Shown piece by piece: positions 25,376 to 34,437 of a stretch of DNA of 64,000 nucleotides. Positions within the stretch are counted from its first letter, which is position 1. Every line of letters starts with the position of its first letter. Location: contig NZ_FSRT01000001.1 of the NCBI RefSeq assembly GCF_900143015.1, positions 1,674,001-1,738,000 on the forward strand. The letters run 5' to 3'. The DNA is from Fibrobacter sp. UWB11 (GTDB taxonomy: Bacteria; Fibrobacterota; Fibrobacteria; Fibrobacterales; Fibrobacteraceae). The notes beneath the pieces are model-generated. The model did not search any database. It was given only the letters and a program-made list of their open reading frames with translations, and was not told the DNA's origin. A program made the position numbers and the translations under genes.

Positions 25376-26257
25376 TTACTTAAAAATTTCGTTTAATATT
25401 TTACGTATTTCTGTTTTTTTATTCTCTATCGTTTCAGGAGATATTTTATAAAGTCTATTTATGTCATCTAGATTAAAGTTTTCCAAATAATCAATTATAT
25501 CAATAGGAAGCATACTATTTAGTCCTAACGCACTATAATAATCTTTATATTTAAAACGATAACTATTAATAGGACGTTCATAATGAACCCAAGGATTTTC
25601 TAACCACATATTAGGAATATGCAAACTATCAGCAACAATTAATCCATGAAGTGATGTCGAAACAATTCTTTCGCATTCGGCAATTTTCTTAACAACATCA
25701 ACAGGAGAATCTTGAACATTAACGCATATACTTTTAGGTGTTTTTTCTATAATTTTCCAAATCAAAGGATTATCCAAATCTCGGAAATGAGGAACAACAC
25801 CCAAAGAATATTTTTTTATTGCTTTTTGAGACAATATGTCTGATGCCAACAAGCCAACATCACCAAGAACTATATTATCATTTTTCAAATAACCGCTTTT
25901 CTTAAGAATGTCTGCAGAAAGAGCTCCTCTAACAATAGGAAACTGCATTTTTCTTACAAAACGTAAATTTAGTGAATTATCATATTGGAAAGAAATTCCG
26001 GCCCCTAATGTAATCAATGGTTTAAAAGAGAAAAGTACTCTCAATCTTTTAATGATATTTTTTATATGAGTTTTTACATCTTTTTGAGGTGCATAAGTAA
26101 GTAAGCTAGCATCTAATATTGAGCCTATTCCAATGTAATCAATTTTGGCAACATCATACGAGAGCGAAACACGCTCTTTTGAATATGAGTTAAATATTAC
26201 AGAATTCAATTCATCACCAAAATTATTGCATCTTGCAAAAAAAATTTTTTTTGACAT
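25376..26257 (-). CDS. polysaccharide pyruvyltransferase family protein (1)
   Basis: The CsaB/WcaK-type fold is indicated by ARCNNFGDELNS near the start, YIGIGSILD, TLGAGISF, LGDVGLLAS and SLHGLIVADSLHIPNMWLENPW near residue 220, matching the family's C-terminal donor-site block (SLHGxIxA). Such enzymes add pyruvate ketals to sugars, using phosphoenolpyruvate, in exported polysaccharides. Two bases separate it from the flippase gene. The start is the ATG with GGAG nine bases upstream. Confidence 0.8.
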   Translation of the reverse strand: MSKKIFFARCNNFGDELNSVIFNSYSKERVSLSYDVAKIDYIGIGSILDASLLTYAPQKDVKTHIKNIIKRLRVLFSFKPLITLGAGISFQYDNSLNLRFVRKMQFPIVRGALSADILKKSGYLKNDNIVLGDVGLLASDILSQKAIKKYSLGVVPHFRDLDNPLIWKIIEKTPKSICVNVQDSPVDVVKKIAECERIVSTSLHGLIVADSLHIPNMWLENPWVHYERPINSYRFKYKDYYSALGLNSMLPIDIIDYLENFNLDDINRLYKISPETIENKKTEIRKILNEIFK

Positions 26258-26298
26258 ATTAAAGTACTCCAAAGAATTAAAAGAAAATAATATATTCA

Positions 26299-27282
26299 CT
26301 ACGTTCCATTTTTGCAAACAATTTTCATAACACGCTCTTCAAAAAGTGAAAAAATTTTATTTCTCACAATTTCACAAAATATAGAAGCACTAAAAACAAC
26401 CACTACATAAATCAAAATTTTTGGAAAAAACGGTATGGATTGCAAGAAATTCAAAGGAATTAGATTCATATGAAGAGCAATTCCATGAGCTAAATACACA
26501 GACAACATATATTTCGATAATCTAGAATAGTGAATATTTGTTTTTATTTTAAAAGCAACAAAAAATAAACTAATAGCAGCAATGATTAACAAAGGATTAT
26601 GATTATTACAAAACCTTGAAAAAACATTATCCGGTATATTTCCATACACGCACAACAATGCAATAGCTCCATTAAATAATAAAGCCCCCCCCCCAATCAA
26701 ACATACATTTTTTTTTAAAAATTCAATCGTATAGAAAAAAAAGTATCTACCCAATAAATACACCATTATTAAATACACAACAGTCGTTCCATCATGTTTA
26801 TATAAAAAAACACCAATATAGACAAAAATAGATAATAACAAGATAATAACTTTTAACAATCTAGAATTTTTAAAAACAATTTCGTTATTAAGAAAGGGCG
26901 CCAAAAGCATAAGTAACATATAAGCGCTAAAATACCAGCAATTTCTAGACATTATTGGTGTTAACGCACAAAACAAATCTCTAATACAAAATTCTGAAAA
27001 AACAACAAATTTAATGCAAACAAGTAATAACCCCATAGTAATTGCAACAAATTCCATTCTGACAAACTTAATTAATTTCCAATTAATACCAAAATATCCA
27101 GAAATGAAAGCAAAACCCGACACACTAACAAAAGCAAAAGATCGAAAAAAATGATATAAAGAATATGTTAACGGATCCGATATATCAGCAGGGAATCGTC
27201 CGCTGATGTGTAAAAAAACAATCAATAGCATCATACATATTCGCAGAAATTCAACACCTTCTTTTTTTTCTAAAATATCCAT
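26299..27282 (-). CDS. acyltransferase 3 family membrane protein (1), with G10 tract
   Basis: A 327-aa multi-spanning protein with the acyltransferase-3 hallmarks: EFLRICMMLLIVFLHISGRF at the start (His in the first helix), NCWYFSAYMLLMLLAPFLN, and SKYMLSVYLAHG near the end. It likely O-acetylates a surface glycan. The coding strand has ten consecutive G (plus-strand C at 26685-26694) within LIGGGALLF in a membrane segment; gain or loss of one base would truncate the protein. The frame is ON in this sequence. Confidence 0.82.
   Translation of the reverse strand: MDILEKKEGVEFLRICMMLLIVFLHISGRFPADISDPLTYSLYHFFRSFAFVSVSGFAFISGYFGINWKLIKFVRMEFVAITMGLLLVCIKFVVFSEFCIRDLFCALTPIMSRNCWYFSAYMLLMLLAPFLNNEIVFKNSRLLKVIILLLSIFVYIGVFLYKHDGTTVVYLIMVYLLGRYFFFYTIEFLKKNVCLIGGGALLFNGAIALLCVYGNIPDNVFSRFCNNHNPLLIIAAISLFFVAFKIKTNIHYSRLSKYMLSVYLAHGIALHMNLIPLNFLQSIPFFPKILIYVVVVFSASIFCEIVRNKIFSLFEERVMKIVCKNGT
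26685..26694 (-). repeat. G10 homopolymer in acyltransferase gene
   Basis: Ten consecutive G on the coding strand, in a gene of roughly 30% GC. It is a slippage-prone tract typical of contingency genes. Confidence 0.85.
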
Positions 27283-27519
27283 CGATATGTGCTCCTAAAA
27301 AATTATCATAACAAATAATGAAAGATCTAATAAATAAAACTTCTCAATACAACAACCTTAACAATTATTTTTTAACAATTCAAAGCAATTGCAATTTAAC
27401 ATTTTATAGAAACAATGTTTTTTTGCGTTATTCAAATTCAACATCAAAATCTTTTATTTTTTTATCGTTTATATTTTTTTCATTATAAGCATCCTTAAAA
27501 GCTTCAAATAGCGGTTTTA
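27283..27519. other. AT-rich gap without genes
   Basis: 237 bp of very AT-rich sequence between the Wzy-like gene and the acyltransferase. No frame with a plausible start and no strong hairpin terminator was seen. It may hold an internal promoter for the distal genes. Confidence 0.5.
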
Positions 27520-28842
27520 TTATTTAAAAGACTTTAATTCGCATTTTTCAGGAAAAAGTTTCATATCCATTTTTGCAATACAGAACATAATCATGAAAAA
27601 TAATGAATCGTCAAGCCCCGGAGTAGATGTGGCAGTTTTCATGACGATCCAACCCACTACAAAGAAAAAAATCAATCTTTTTCCATATCCCTGCCCTAAG
27701 GTCACCAAATTTTTCATAATATACAAATAAAAAAAACATCCTAACAATCCCGTTTCTAACAAAAGACTTATCCATATTGATTCACCGCCCAACAAACCAA
27801 TCTTTCTTTCGAGCCAATATCTTGTTGCATAGGCCCCCTCACCAATTATTGGATTTCCAGAGAGCCAAGCCCTGATAAGAGCTTCAAATTGTTCTGTCCG
27901 CATTTCCACATTTGAGCCACCTCCCATTTGTTGTTCTATATTCTTATCAAAAATGCTAAGAAAAACATCTATAAATGAGGATAGTTCCGAGTGAAATACA
28001 ACAAGTAAAATTATCCCTGATGTAGCAAGTCTAAGAAAAGGCCTAAAATTCCATAATGCCAAAAGGGATATCAGCAACAACGGATAGGGGGAACGACAAT
28101 TACATAAGCCTACTAAAAGAATTGAAGAAAAAACAGCCGCATAGTAGAGCTTATTTGAAGCTATATATTTTTCGTGAGCGCCTTTGATATACAAAAAGAA
28201 TACTGTAAAAATAGCCATTGTACACCCACATCCGATTGCATGAGCAAATATTGAAGAAACCCTTCCTCGACTACCTCTAGCAAGGGTTTCATAGACCCAT
28301 AAAGGGTCTATATTATTTGGATTAAGAGATTGTTCATAAAGAACCAACGGATTCATGAAACGGAACATAAAAGCTTCAAAAGCCCCATATATCGCAGCAA
28401 TTATAGAAACAACCATTAGCCCCTTAATGATAAACTTTAAATCTTCCGATTGTTTTATTTCTGCAAAAAAAAGTAACGGGAAAATATAAGAACTAATACA
28501 TTCTAAGACAGCACTATTTATAGAATTAAAAAAAGGCAAAAATGATACTATAGAAGAAAATAAAATTAAAAAGATCATCCAAGCAAAGGGTTTAAATATA
28601 GGCAACAATCGAGGAATTACAATTTTGCCATTAGCCTTTATTAAATATCGCAATATAGGTAAAAAAATAAACCAAGCATCACAAACAAGGCTCATTCTAA
28701 TTTGAGGAAGTCCTGCAATTGCCAAAAAGGGAACAAAATTAGACAAGAATATGCGAAAAAGAAAATACCACAAAAATGCCTTATGGTAATTTCGTAGGGA
28801 ATAACCAAGAAGCGGTATTGCGATTAAAAGGAAAAAATTCAT
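27520..28842 (-). CDS. O-antigen polymerase/ligase-like protein (Wzy)
   Basis: A 440-aa protein with about ten hydrophobic segments and a large extracytoplasmic loop (residues about 285-350, with NVEMRTEQFEALIRAWLSGNPIIGEGAYATRYW). A repeated R…G..W pattern in this loop is typical of Wzy/WaaL proteins. It would polymerise repeat units in the periplasm. Sequence conservation in this family is low, so assignment rests on topology and context between glycosyltransferase and acyltransferase genes. Confidence 0.75.
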   Translation of the reverse strand: MNFFLLIAIPLLGYSLRNYHKAFLWYFLFRIFLSNFVPFLAIAGLPQIRMSLVCDAWFIFLPILRYLIKANGKIVIPRLLPIFKPFAWMIFLILFSSIVSFLPFFNSINSAVLECISSYIFPLLFFAEIKQSEDLKFIIKGLMVVSIIAAIYGAFEAFMFRFMNPLVLYEQSLNPNNIDPLWVYETLARGSRGRVSSIFAHAIGCGCTMAIFTVFFLYIKGAHEKYIASNKLYYAAVFSSILLVGLCNCRSPYPLLLISLLALWNFRPFLRLATSGIILLVVFHSELSSFIDVFLSIFDKNIEQQMGGGSNVEMRTEQFEALIRAWLSGNPIIGEGAYATRYWLERKIGLLGGESIWISLLLETGLLGCFFYLYIMKNLVTLGQGYGKRLIFFFVVGWIVMKTATSTPGLDDSLFFMIMFCIAKMDMKLFPEKCELKSFK

Positions 28843-28845
28843 CTA

Positions 28846-29805
28846 TTATTTCCCATAAAACATCGTAAACACATCTTTCGGTGTTTTACTCGTCCAAAGA
28901 ACGCTCAATAAATTTTTATAACGAATCTTCTTAATAGTCTGCATTTCGGTCTTTTTAAAAAATTCAATTAAAGAATAGACTGCTATTGTAAGCGTTAAAA
29001 CCAAAGTGTAACAACAACGAGCAACAAACCATTTTAGCAAGGAATTACCACATATCAAAATAAGGCGTCCCATTACAGCGGCAGGATAAGTCGCCACGCT
29101 AGTTTTTCCAAAGGTGGCTCCCTGCAAATGAGTAATTTTTACATCAGAATCAACGTAGCATTTGTAGCCTTTTTTATTCAACCGAGTAGACAAAGCAATA
29201 TCTTCCGGGCCAAAGAAGTATTGCTCGTCAAAGAAACCTTCATCCCTAAAAATGTTCATTTTTATCAGGAATACACAACCAGAAATGTTATAGGTTTGGA
29301 AAATGCCATTTCCGTTAATATACGACAAATCTTTTTTGCTTCTTGGGAAATTTATTCGAAAAATACTTCCTATATAACGCCAATAGGAATCCATTGGCAT
29401 TTTTCCTTTTGCATTTTTTTTCAAATTAATGTGTTCTATTGTCGGGCTTATTATTGCGACATCTTGAGGAAGTTTTTCAATATCATCCACAAGAGTATCT
29501 ATCAGAGCATCAGTAAAATAAGTATCATCGTTCAAAACTAGTGCATATTTTCCATGAGCCAGTCTCAACGCCAAGTTGTTATTTTCCGAAAAGCCTTTAA
29601 TTTCATTATTCTCTATAATGGTAACTTGCGGATATTTGTCCTTAAGTGCAGTCAAGTTATCCTTTGAAAACATGTAAGCGACAACGATTGTCTCAAAAGT
29701 TCTTTTTTTTGTTGTACTATACAAGCTATCAAGGCATGGAAATAGATAGCCAGTATTGTTCATACATACAATTACAACGGAGACTTCGCAATTATTCTCT
29801 GACAT
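28846..29805 (-). CDS. glycosyltransferase family 2
   Basis: A GT-A fold enzyme. VSVVIVCMNNTGYLFPCLDSL opens the nucleotide-binding region, LAHGKYALVLNDDTYF holds the DxD-type metal site, and GFFDEQYFFGPEDIALSTRLNKKG is the ED catalytic block. Hydrophobic helices near residues 225-260 suggest membrane association. 319 aa, three bases upstream of the Wzy-like gene. Confidence 0.9.
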   Translation of the reverse strand: MSENNCEVSVVIVCMNNTGYLFPCLDSLYSTTKKRTFETIVVAYMFSKDNLTALKDKYPQVTIIENNEIKGFSENNNLALRLAHGKYALVLNDDTYFTDALIDTLVDDIEKLPQDVAIISPTIEHINLKKNAKGKMPMDSYWRYIGSIFRINFPRSKKDLSYINGNGIFQTYNISGCVFLIKMNIFRDEGFFDEQYFFGPEDIALSTRLNKKGYKCYVDSDVKITHLQGATFGKTSVATYPAAVMGRLILICGNSLLKWFVARCCYTLVLTLTIAVYSLIEFFKKTEMQTIKKIRYKNLLSVLWTSKTPKDVFTMFYGK

Positions 29806-29807
29806 AA

Positions 29808-30965
29808 TCAGTTACTCCCTGCAATTTTCTGCAGATATTCCAAAGATTTTGCACGATGAACCATAATTTTTTCATCAAAAGAACACCCAAGAGGTGCAAG
29901 ACGGATTAAATCATCAACCGTTTTAACATTATTTTCAATTTGAGCCAAATCAAACAAGTTCTGAATTCTTGAATTTGCGGAAGCACTGGATCCAACATTG
30001 TATCGATTAAATACAGCAACTTTTTTAGCAAAAAGCAGCGAGAAAACGGTTCCATGAAAAGAATCAGTGCATACATACGATGCTCCTTTTATTAATTGGA
30101 CAAACTCTGATGGTCCAACGTTAAACGGATGTTCATCGCCAAAAGAATCGTCTTCGGGGTTATACGAGTCCAAGTGAACCGGATTTATAATTCGATAACC
30201 AGTTTTTTTCTGCAGTTCTTTTGCAAATTCACGATGTTTTTTATTCTTTCCCAAAAAATAACAAAAAATATAAGGCTGTTCTGAAGCTGATGATGTAAGA
30301 TGAAATACTTCAGACCATTCCTGAGCGCATAGAAGTAGCGTTGGATCAAGCGTCCGTTCGTAATTTTTTCCAGTCAAAGACTGAACAATTTCAACGCCAC
30401 TTTTTTCACGCAAAGACATCTTGGCAAAACGGGAAAGATATCTTTTTGTATAAGATTTTTGTATCAACGGAATTTTAGAAACCCCAAAACTCGAAGCATA
30501 TGCGTACTTCGGAACTGATTCATCAACCCAACTTAAATCATAAAAATGAGCACCCAAATTTATAGGATGAAGCACTTGGTCACTTCCCAAAATCACGCTT
30601 TTTAGAGATTTAGAATATTCTCTCAATTCCTCGTGAGTATGCAACTCTTTGGATTCGAAAAAATTTCTTTGTGAGAATTCATCAAATTTCAAATTTCTTT
30701 GCAAAAAAGAATCTTTCATTTTGCGAGAGGCCATGAAATGCAAATACACACTTTTAGAAAGCATTTCCATTTTCATTTTTCGGGCACTTTTTATAAAAAA
30801 AAGAGGAATTTTAGAAAAAAACGTTTTAAACGAAAATTTGGGAATAAATCTCACACATTCAAAAGGAATATTATTCTTTTGAAATACATGTTGTAAAGCG
30901 AATGATTGAAGCATGCTCCCATAATTATGATGCCGATAGCACATCACAAGGCCTATTTTTTTCAT
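29808..30965 (-). CDS. polysaccharide pyruvyltransferase family protein (2)
   Basis: The 385-aa protein has MKKIGLVMCYRHHNYGSMLQSFALQHVF at the N-terminus, LKSVILGSDQVLHP, RTLDPTLLLCAQEWSEVF, and CTDSFHGTVFSLLFAKKVAVFNR near residue 310, the family's donor-site block. It pairs with the FrhB-like iron-sulfur gene upstream through an ATGA overlap, a pairing often seen in exopolysaccharide loci. Reaction assumed: ketal pyruvate transfer to a sugar. Confidence 0.85.
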   Translation of the reverse strand: MKKIGLVMCYRHHNYGSMLQSFALQHVFQKNNIPFECVRFIPKFSFKTFFSKIPLFFIKSARKMKMEMLSKSVYLHFMASRKMKDSFLQRNLKFDEFSQRNFFESKELHTHEELREYSKSLKSVILGSDQVLHPINLGAHFYDLSWVDESVPKYAYASSFGVSKIPLIQKSYTKRYLSRFAKMSLREKSGVEIVQSLTGKNYERTLDPTLLLCAQEWSEVFHLTSSASEQPYIFCYFLGKNKKHREFAKELQKKTGYRIINPVHLDSYNPEDDSFGDEHPFNVGPSEFVQLIKGASYVCTDSFHGTVFSLLFAKKVAVFNRYNVGSSASANSRIQNLFDLAQIENNVKTVDDLIRLAPLGCSFDEKIMVHRAKSLEYLQKIAGSN

Positions 30966-32152
30966 AATAATTTTCCTACTTTACGCTTTATAACGTGTAA
31001 CACCTTAAATCTGTTTAGAATTGGCTTTATTGCCTGGATACATCTCTTTTTCATAGTCAAGGGCGTGTAATTTTTTATCATTTCTGGAATGGTGAAGTTG
31101 ACCGCATCCTTAAAAAATTCATCCCTTAAGGGATTCATCTTTATTCGGCCTTCAATCATGCTTCCACTATCTTTTTTCAGTAAATCAAAATCAACCTGAA
31201 CACCTTCAATTTTGTCAGATAATTCGTCAAAAATTTCCAGCCCTTTCTGAGAATGAATCAATACGGATGTTGTACCCTTGTCATCATCCATTTCTTTTTT
31301 GAATGTATTTACACTCCAGCAATCAAACAACGTAAAATCAGAAACTCGATTTATTGTTTTAAACCTACATTGATAGCATGATGGTCGTGTCGACAAATCT
31401 CTGAAAAAAGATTCCTTGAAGAAATGGACATCCTGGCCAGTAAATCTTTTTTTCCCCGACTTAAATTCCAAAGCCATCGTAGAACCTGCATATCCAAATT
31501 CTTTATTGCGGAAGTAGATATTTTTCAAAGGACCTTCCGTCCTAGTGTGGTATTCTACATATTTTTTAAACAACATCGGGGATGGAGTTCCATGACAAAC
31601 AATATCTATAAGTAAAAGTTTTTCGTAATTCTTCTTCAAAAAGTTTTTTAAACCAGCTATCTGGCAAGGAGTTCCGCTATAGCAAACCCATCTGCCATTT
31701 TCCAAACATTCTTTCGCTTTACGGAATGTTTCCCCAACTTCACTTTGAACATATTTTGAACCGCGAAGCTTATACAAATCTGCAACAGACTCTATGCCAA
31801 TGTGTTTTACAACAAAATTATCGTCATATGCAGCCCCGAAAACAATTCCCTGCTTTGCCAAGACATATTCCGCTAAAACGGAAAACATTCCACCAGAAGA
31901 AGACTCTTTTCGAACATGGCTATTTTTGTTTTGAACGACATATGATAAAGGAATATTTTCTTTTAAATGGCACGGATTCTGTATAGGACATATTTTTGTA
32001 CACAATCCACATTCAATGCATTTTGTAGAATCGACCACAGGATAAAGAAATCCTTCATCATCAAATTGCATATCTATGCATTTTTTAGGACACGCGTTAG
32101 CACAAGCGGAACAGCCGCAACAGTATTCTTTTTTTTGGATGGTTATACACAT
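30962..32152 (-). CDS. FrhB/FdhB-type iron-sulfur protein (coenzyme F420 hydrogenase beta-like)
   Basis: The N-terminus carries two 4Fe-4S ferredoxin motifs (CCGCSACANACP and CIECGLCTKICP). The SSGGMFSVLAEYVL and YSGTPCQIAGLKNFL segments are characteristic of the FrhB N- and C-terminal domains. Despite the name, relatives in polysaccharide clusters are thought to act with pyruvyltransferases or as redox partners; their reaction is unproven. 396 aa. The stop overlaps the next ATG (ATGA). Confidence 0.85.
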   Translation of the reverse strand: MCITIQKKEYCCGCSACANACPKKCIDMQFDDEGFLYPVVDSTKCIECGLCTKICPIQNPCHLKENIPLSYVVQNKNSHVRKESSSGGMFSVLAEYVLAKQGIVFGAAYDDNFVVKHIGIESVADLYKLRGSKYVQSEVGETFRKAKECLENGRWVCYSGTPCQIAGLKNFLKKNYEKLLLIDIVCHGTPSPMLFKKYVEYHTRTEGPLKNIYFRNKEFGYAGSTMALEFKSGKKRFTGQDVHFFKESFFRDLSTRPSCYQCRFKTINRVSDFTLFDCWSVNTFKKEMDDDKGTTSVLIHSQKGLEIFDELSDKIEGVQVDFDLLKKDSGSMIEGRIKMNPLRDEFFKDAVNFTIPEMIKNYTPLTMKKRCIQAIKPILNRFKVLHVIKRKVGKLL

Positions 32153-32201
32153 GTACCGATTTCCTATAATTAAACTTCATGTTGTTACAACATCTGAACC
32201 A

Positions 32202-33275
32202 TTAGCAAGATTTTTTCTTACCAATCAAACATAAATTCAATATAGGATTGTTTAGTTTTTTTATGCCTAAATATAGTACATATCCTGTTGCAAAATCTAA
32301 TACAGGAAGCAAAAGATAATAGAGTAAATATACAACAGAACTCTGCCCTTTAATTAGAGGTCCCAACACTGACAAAAAAGAATTATGCATACAATAGATA
32401 AAGAATGTGCCTGAAGCAAGTCCTACTATTTTTTCATTTTGCAAATATTTAAGAGCAATAGACGGGAATACCAATAAAGCACAAAGTACAAAGATTTGTT
32501 TCAGCGGAATTGCAGAGAAATTCATCCATCCGAAATAATCAATAAAGTAAAGCATATTTGCGACCCCCCCCGTTAGTAAAATTTTATTTACACAATTACT
32601 GAAAGAAAACAGCTTGATTTGGTTCACTGCAAAAAAAGCGCCAAGGCAAAAGTATATCGTAAAGATTCGCTCATGATAATAGACGTAGGGAATATTGACA
32701 AACAGAGCAACCAAAAGAGCTACTCCAAAAATATATTTGAAAAAACGACTCTTAAGTAACGGATAAATAACTGGAGTTAAAAGACAAAGAATGAACAAAT
32801 CCCTAATATACCACAAAGGTCCATTATAAGGGCATGTTCCGGCACCATTCCCTTTTATGCTCCAAAAGATATTTAGTACATTCAAAAAATCCCATTCTGT
32901 GTTGTTTACCAAATTATTCTTTCCTAAGAAAGCAAGAGCAACATCTCCTGCAAAGACAATCAAATTCCATACAATATAAGGAATAAGCAAGGTAAACACT
33001 CTATTTTTTATTTTCTTATTGTAGGCTTCTTTGGAAAATTCTGCGGTTGCAAAGAATAAATATCCTGAGATTAAGGCAAAACCAGGAATAGCAAGGTCTG
33101 CTAAGAATGTTGAAAAATACTCTCTAATAAATTTTTGCAATTCATATACAAAGCTACCAACATCTGACACGGATTCTACACTTGGAATGTGATAATGAGC
33201 GTGCAATAAAATTATCAAAAAACAAAAAATCACTTTAAGCGAAGAAATAGACCGAGATTCTTGTTGATTCAGCAT
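32202..33275 (-). CDS. acyltransferase 3 family membrane protein (2), with G8 tract
   Basis: A 357-aa multi-spanning protein with SSLKVIFCFLIILLHAHYHIPS at the start (His in helix 1), ALISGYLFF, NGPLWYIRDLFILCLLTPVIYP and FFIYCMHNSFLS. It probably acetylates the polysaccharide in the periplasm. The coding strand has eight G (plus-strand C 32564-32571) in LTGGVANM, a second slippage-prone site in the cluster. The gene is AT-rich like its neighbours. Confidence 0.82.
   Translation of the reverse strand: MLNQQESRSISSLKVIFCFLIILLHAHYHIPSVESVSDVGSFVYELQKFIREYFSTFLADLAIPGFALISGYLFFATAEFSKEAYNKKIKNRVFTLLIPYIVWNLIVFAGDVALAFLGKNNLVNNTEWDFLNVLNIFWSIKGNGAGTCPYNGPLWYIRDLFILCLLTPVIYPLLKSRFFKYIFGVALLVALFVNIPYVYYHERIFTIYFCLGAFFAVNQIKLFSFSNCVNKILLTGGVANMLYFIDYFGWMNFSAIPLKQIFVLCALLVFPSIALKYLQNEKIVGLASGTFFIYCMHNSFLSVLGPLIKGQSSVVYLLYYLLLPVLDFATGYVLYLGIKKLNNPILNLCLIGKKKSC
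32564..32571 (-). repeat. G8 homopolymer in acyltransferase gene
   Basis: Eight consecutive G on the coding strand of the second acyltransferase gene. Confidence 0.75.
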
Positions 33276-33296
33276 GTTTCATTCCTCAAAAATATT

Positions 33297-34421
33297 CTAA
33301 TTGCAAGCAAGTTGTCTATATTCATTTTGATATAATTCGCTCATATGTTTCGCTGTATAATATTTTGAGAACAGCGTTTGTATATGTTTAGATGCGACAT
33401 CTACATTGATGTTCAAAATGTTTCGCATAGCATTTTCCACTTCTTGCTGATTTTTATTGTTAAATAAAAAACCAATAGTTTCTGACGCTTTTGAAAGAAC
33501 TTCCCTATGCGAAGGAATATCGCTAAGAACACAAGGTAAGCCTACTGTCATACTTTCTAAAAGGGTATTAGCTAAACCTTCTACATCCGATGCAGAAATG
33601 TAAAAATCAGATGCTATAAGATAATCATAAACATTCGACTTAAATCCGGGGACACAAATTTTCTCATTTTCCTGTTTTTTTATATCATCAAATAAATTAC
33701 CATTGCCTAATAATATCAAACCAACATTATCATACTCTGATTGAAGTTTCTTGAAAGCCGATAAAATGATATCGGGATTTTTTTCCTTTGAAAAACGACC
33801 AACAAAAATGAAATAACGCAAGTTCTGTTTTAGCCCTAAACGTTCTCTCATATTCTGCTTATAAGCTAAATTTTTTTCCCATATAGGAAGCGAACATCCA
33901 TTTGGAATCGCTTTCATTGAAAAATCCTGTTCTTTTTTATAACTTGCAGCAACGCTTTCTGAACAAGCTATAGGCAAATCCATTCTTTTCGTGAAAAAAT
34001 GACTAAGCCAAATAACGGCTTGACCCTTGATTTTACCGTACATAACTTTTTGCTGTTCTCCAGGAAAAATATGTACGGTTTCCATTTTCTTGTACTTTTG
34101 GGGTAAAAAAGGAACAAGAAACATGGATCGTGGGCAATGCGTATGTAAAATATCCGGATCTATTTCTAAGACCTTCTTTTTTAAATCCCTGAACATTTTT
34201 ATAGGCGAAGGAATCCCTACAGGACATATTTGATATACGGATATAGGCAAATTTCGAAATTCATCTATTCTAGAAATGGATTGTTCTTCTACCAAAGTGA
34301 TAATGGATACATCAAATTGATCAAAATTCATGTATTGAATGATATTGTACAATACATTTGGAGGCCCCTGATTACTTAAAGATGAAATTACATAGCAAAC
34401 TTTTATTTTTTTTAAAGTCAT
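33297..34421 (-). CDS. glycosyltransferase family 4
   Basis: A GT-B enzyme of 374 aa: SSLSNQGPPNVLYNIIQYM at the start, YFIFVGRFSKEKNPDIILSAFKKL…LILLGNGNLFDDI…IASDFYISASDVEGLANTLLESMTVGLPCV toward the end, with the EX7E signature in EGLANTLLE. It transfers a sugar in repeat-unit assembly; donor unknown. It lies 21 bp upstream of the second acyltransferase gene. Confidence 0.9.
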   Translation of the reverse strand: MTLKKIKVCYVISSLSNQGPPNVLYNIIQYMNFDQFDVSIITLVEEQSISRIDEFRNLPISVYQICPVGIPSPIKMFRDLKKKVLEIDPDILHTHCPRSMFLVPFLPQKYKKMETVHIFPGEQQKVMYGKIKGQAVIWLSHFFTKRMDLPIACSESVAASYKKEQDFSMKAIPNGCSLPIWEKNLAYKQNMRERLGLKQNLRYFIFVGRFSKEKNPDIILSAFKKLQSEYDNVGLILLGNGNLFDDIKKQENEKICVPGFKSNVYDYLIASDFYISASDVEGLANTLLESMTVGLPCVLSDIPSHREVLSKASETIGFLFNNKNQQEVENAMRNILNINVDVASKHIQTLFSKYYTAKHMSELYQNEYRQLACN

Positions 34422-34437
34422 CTTAGCACCAAACCTC

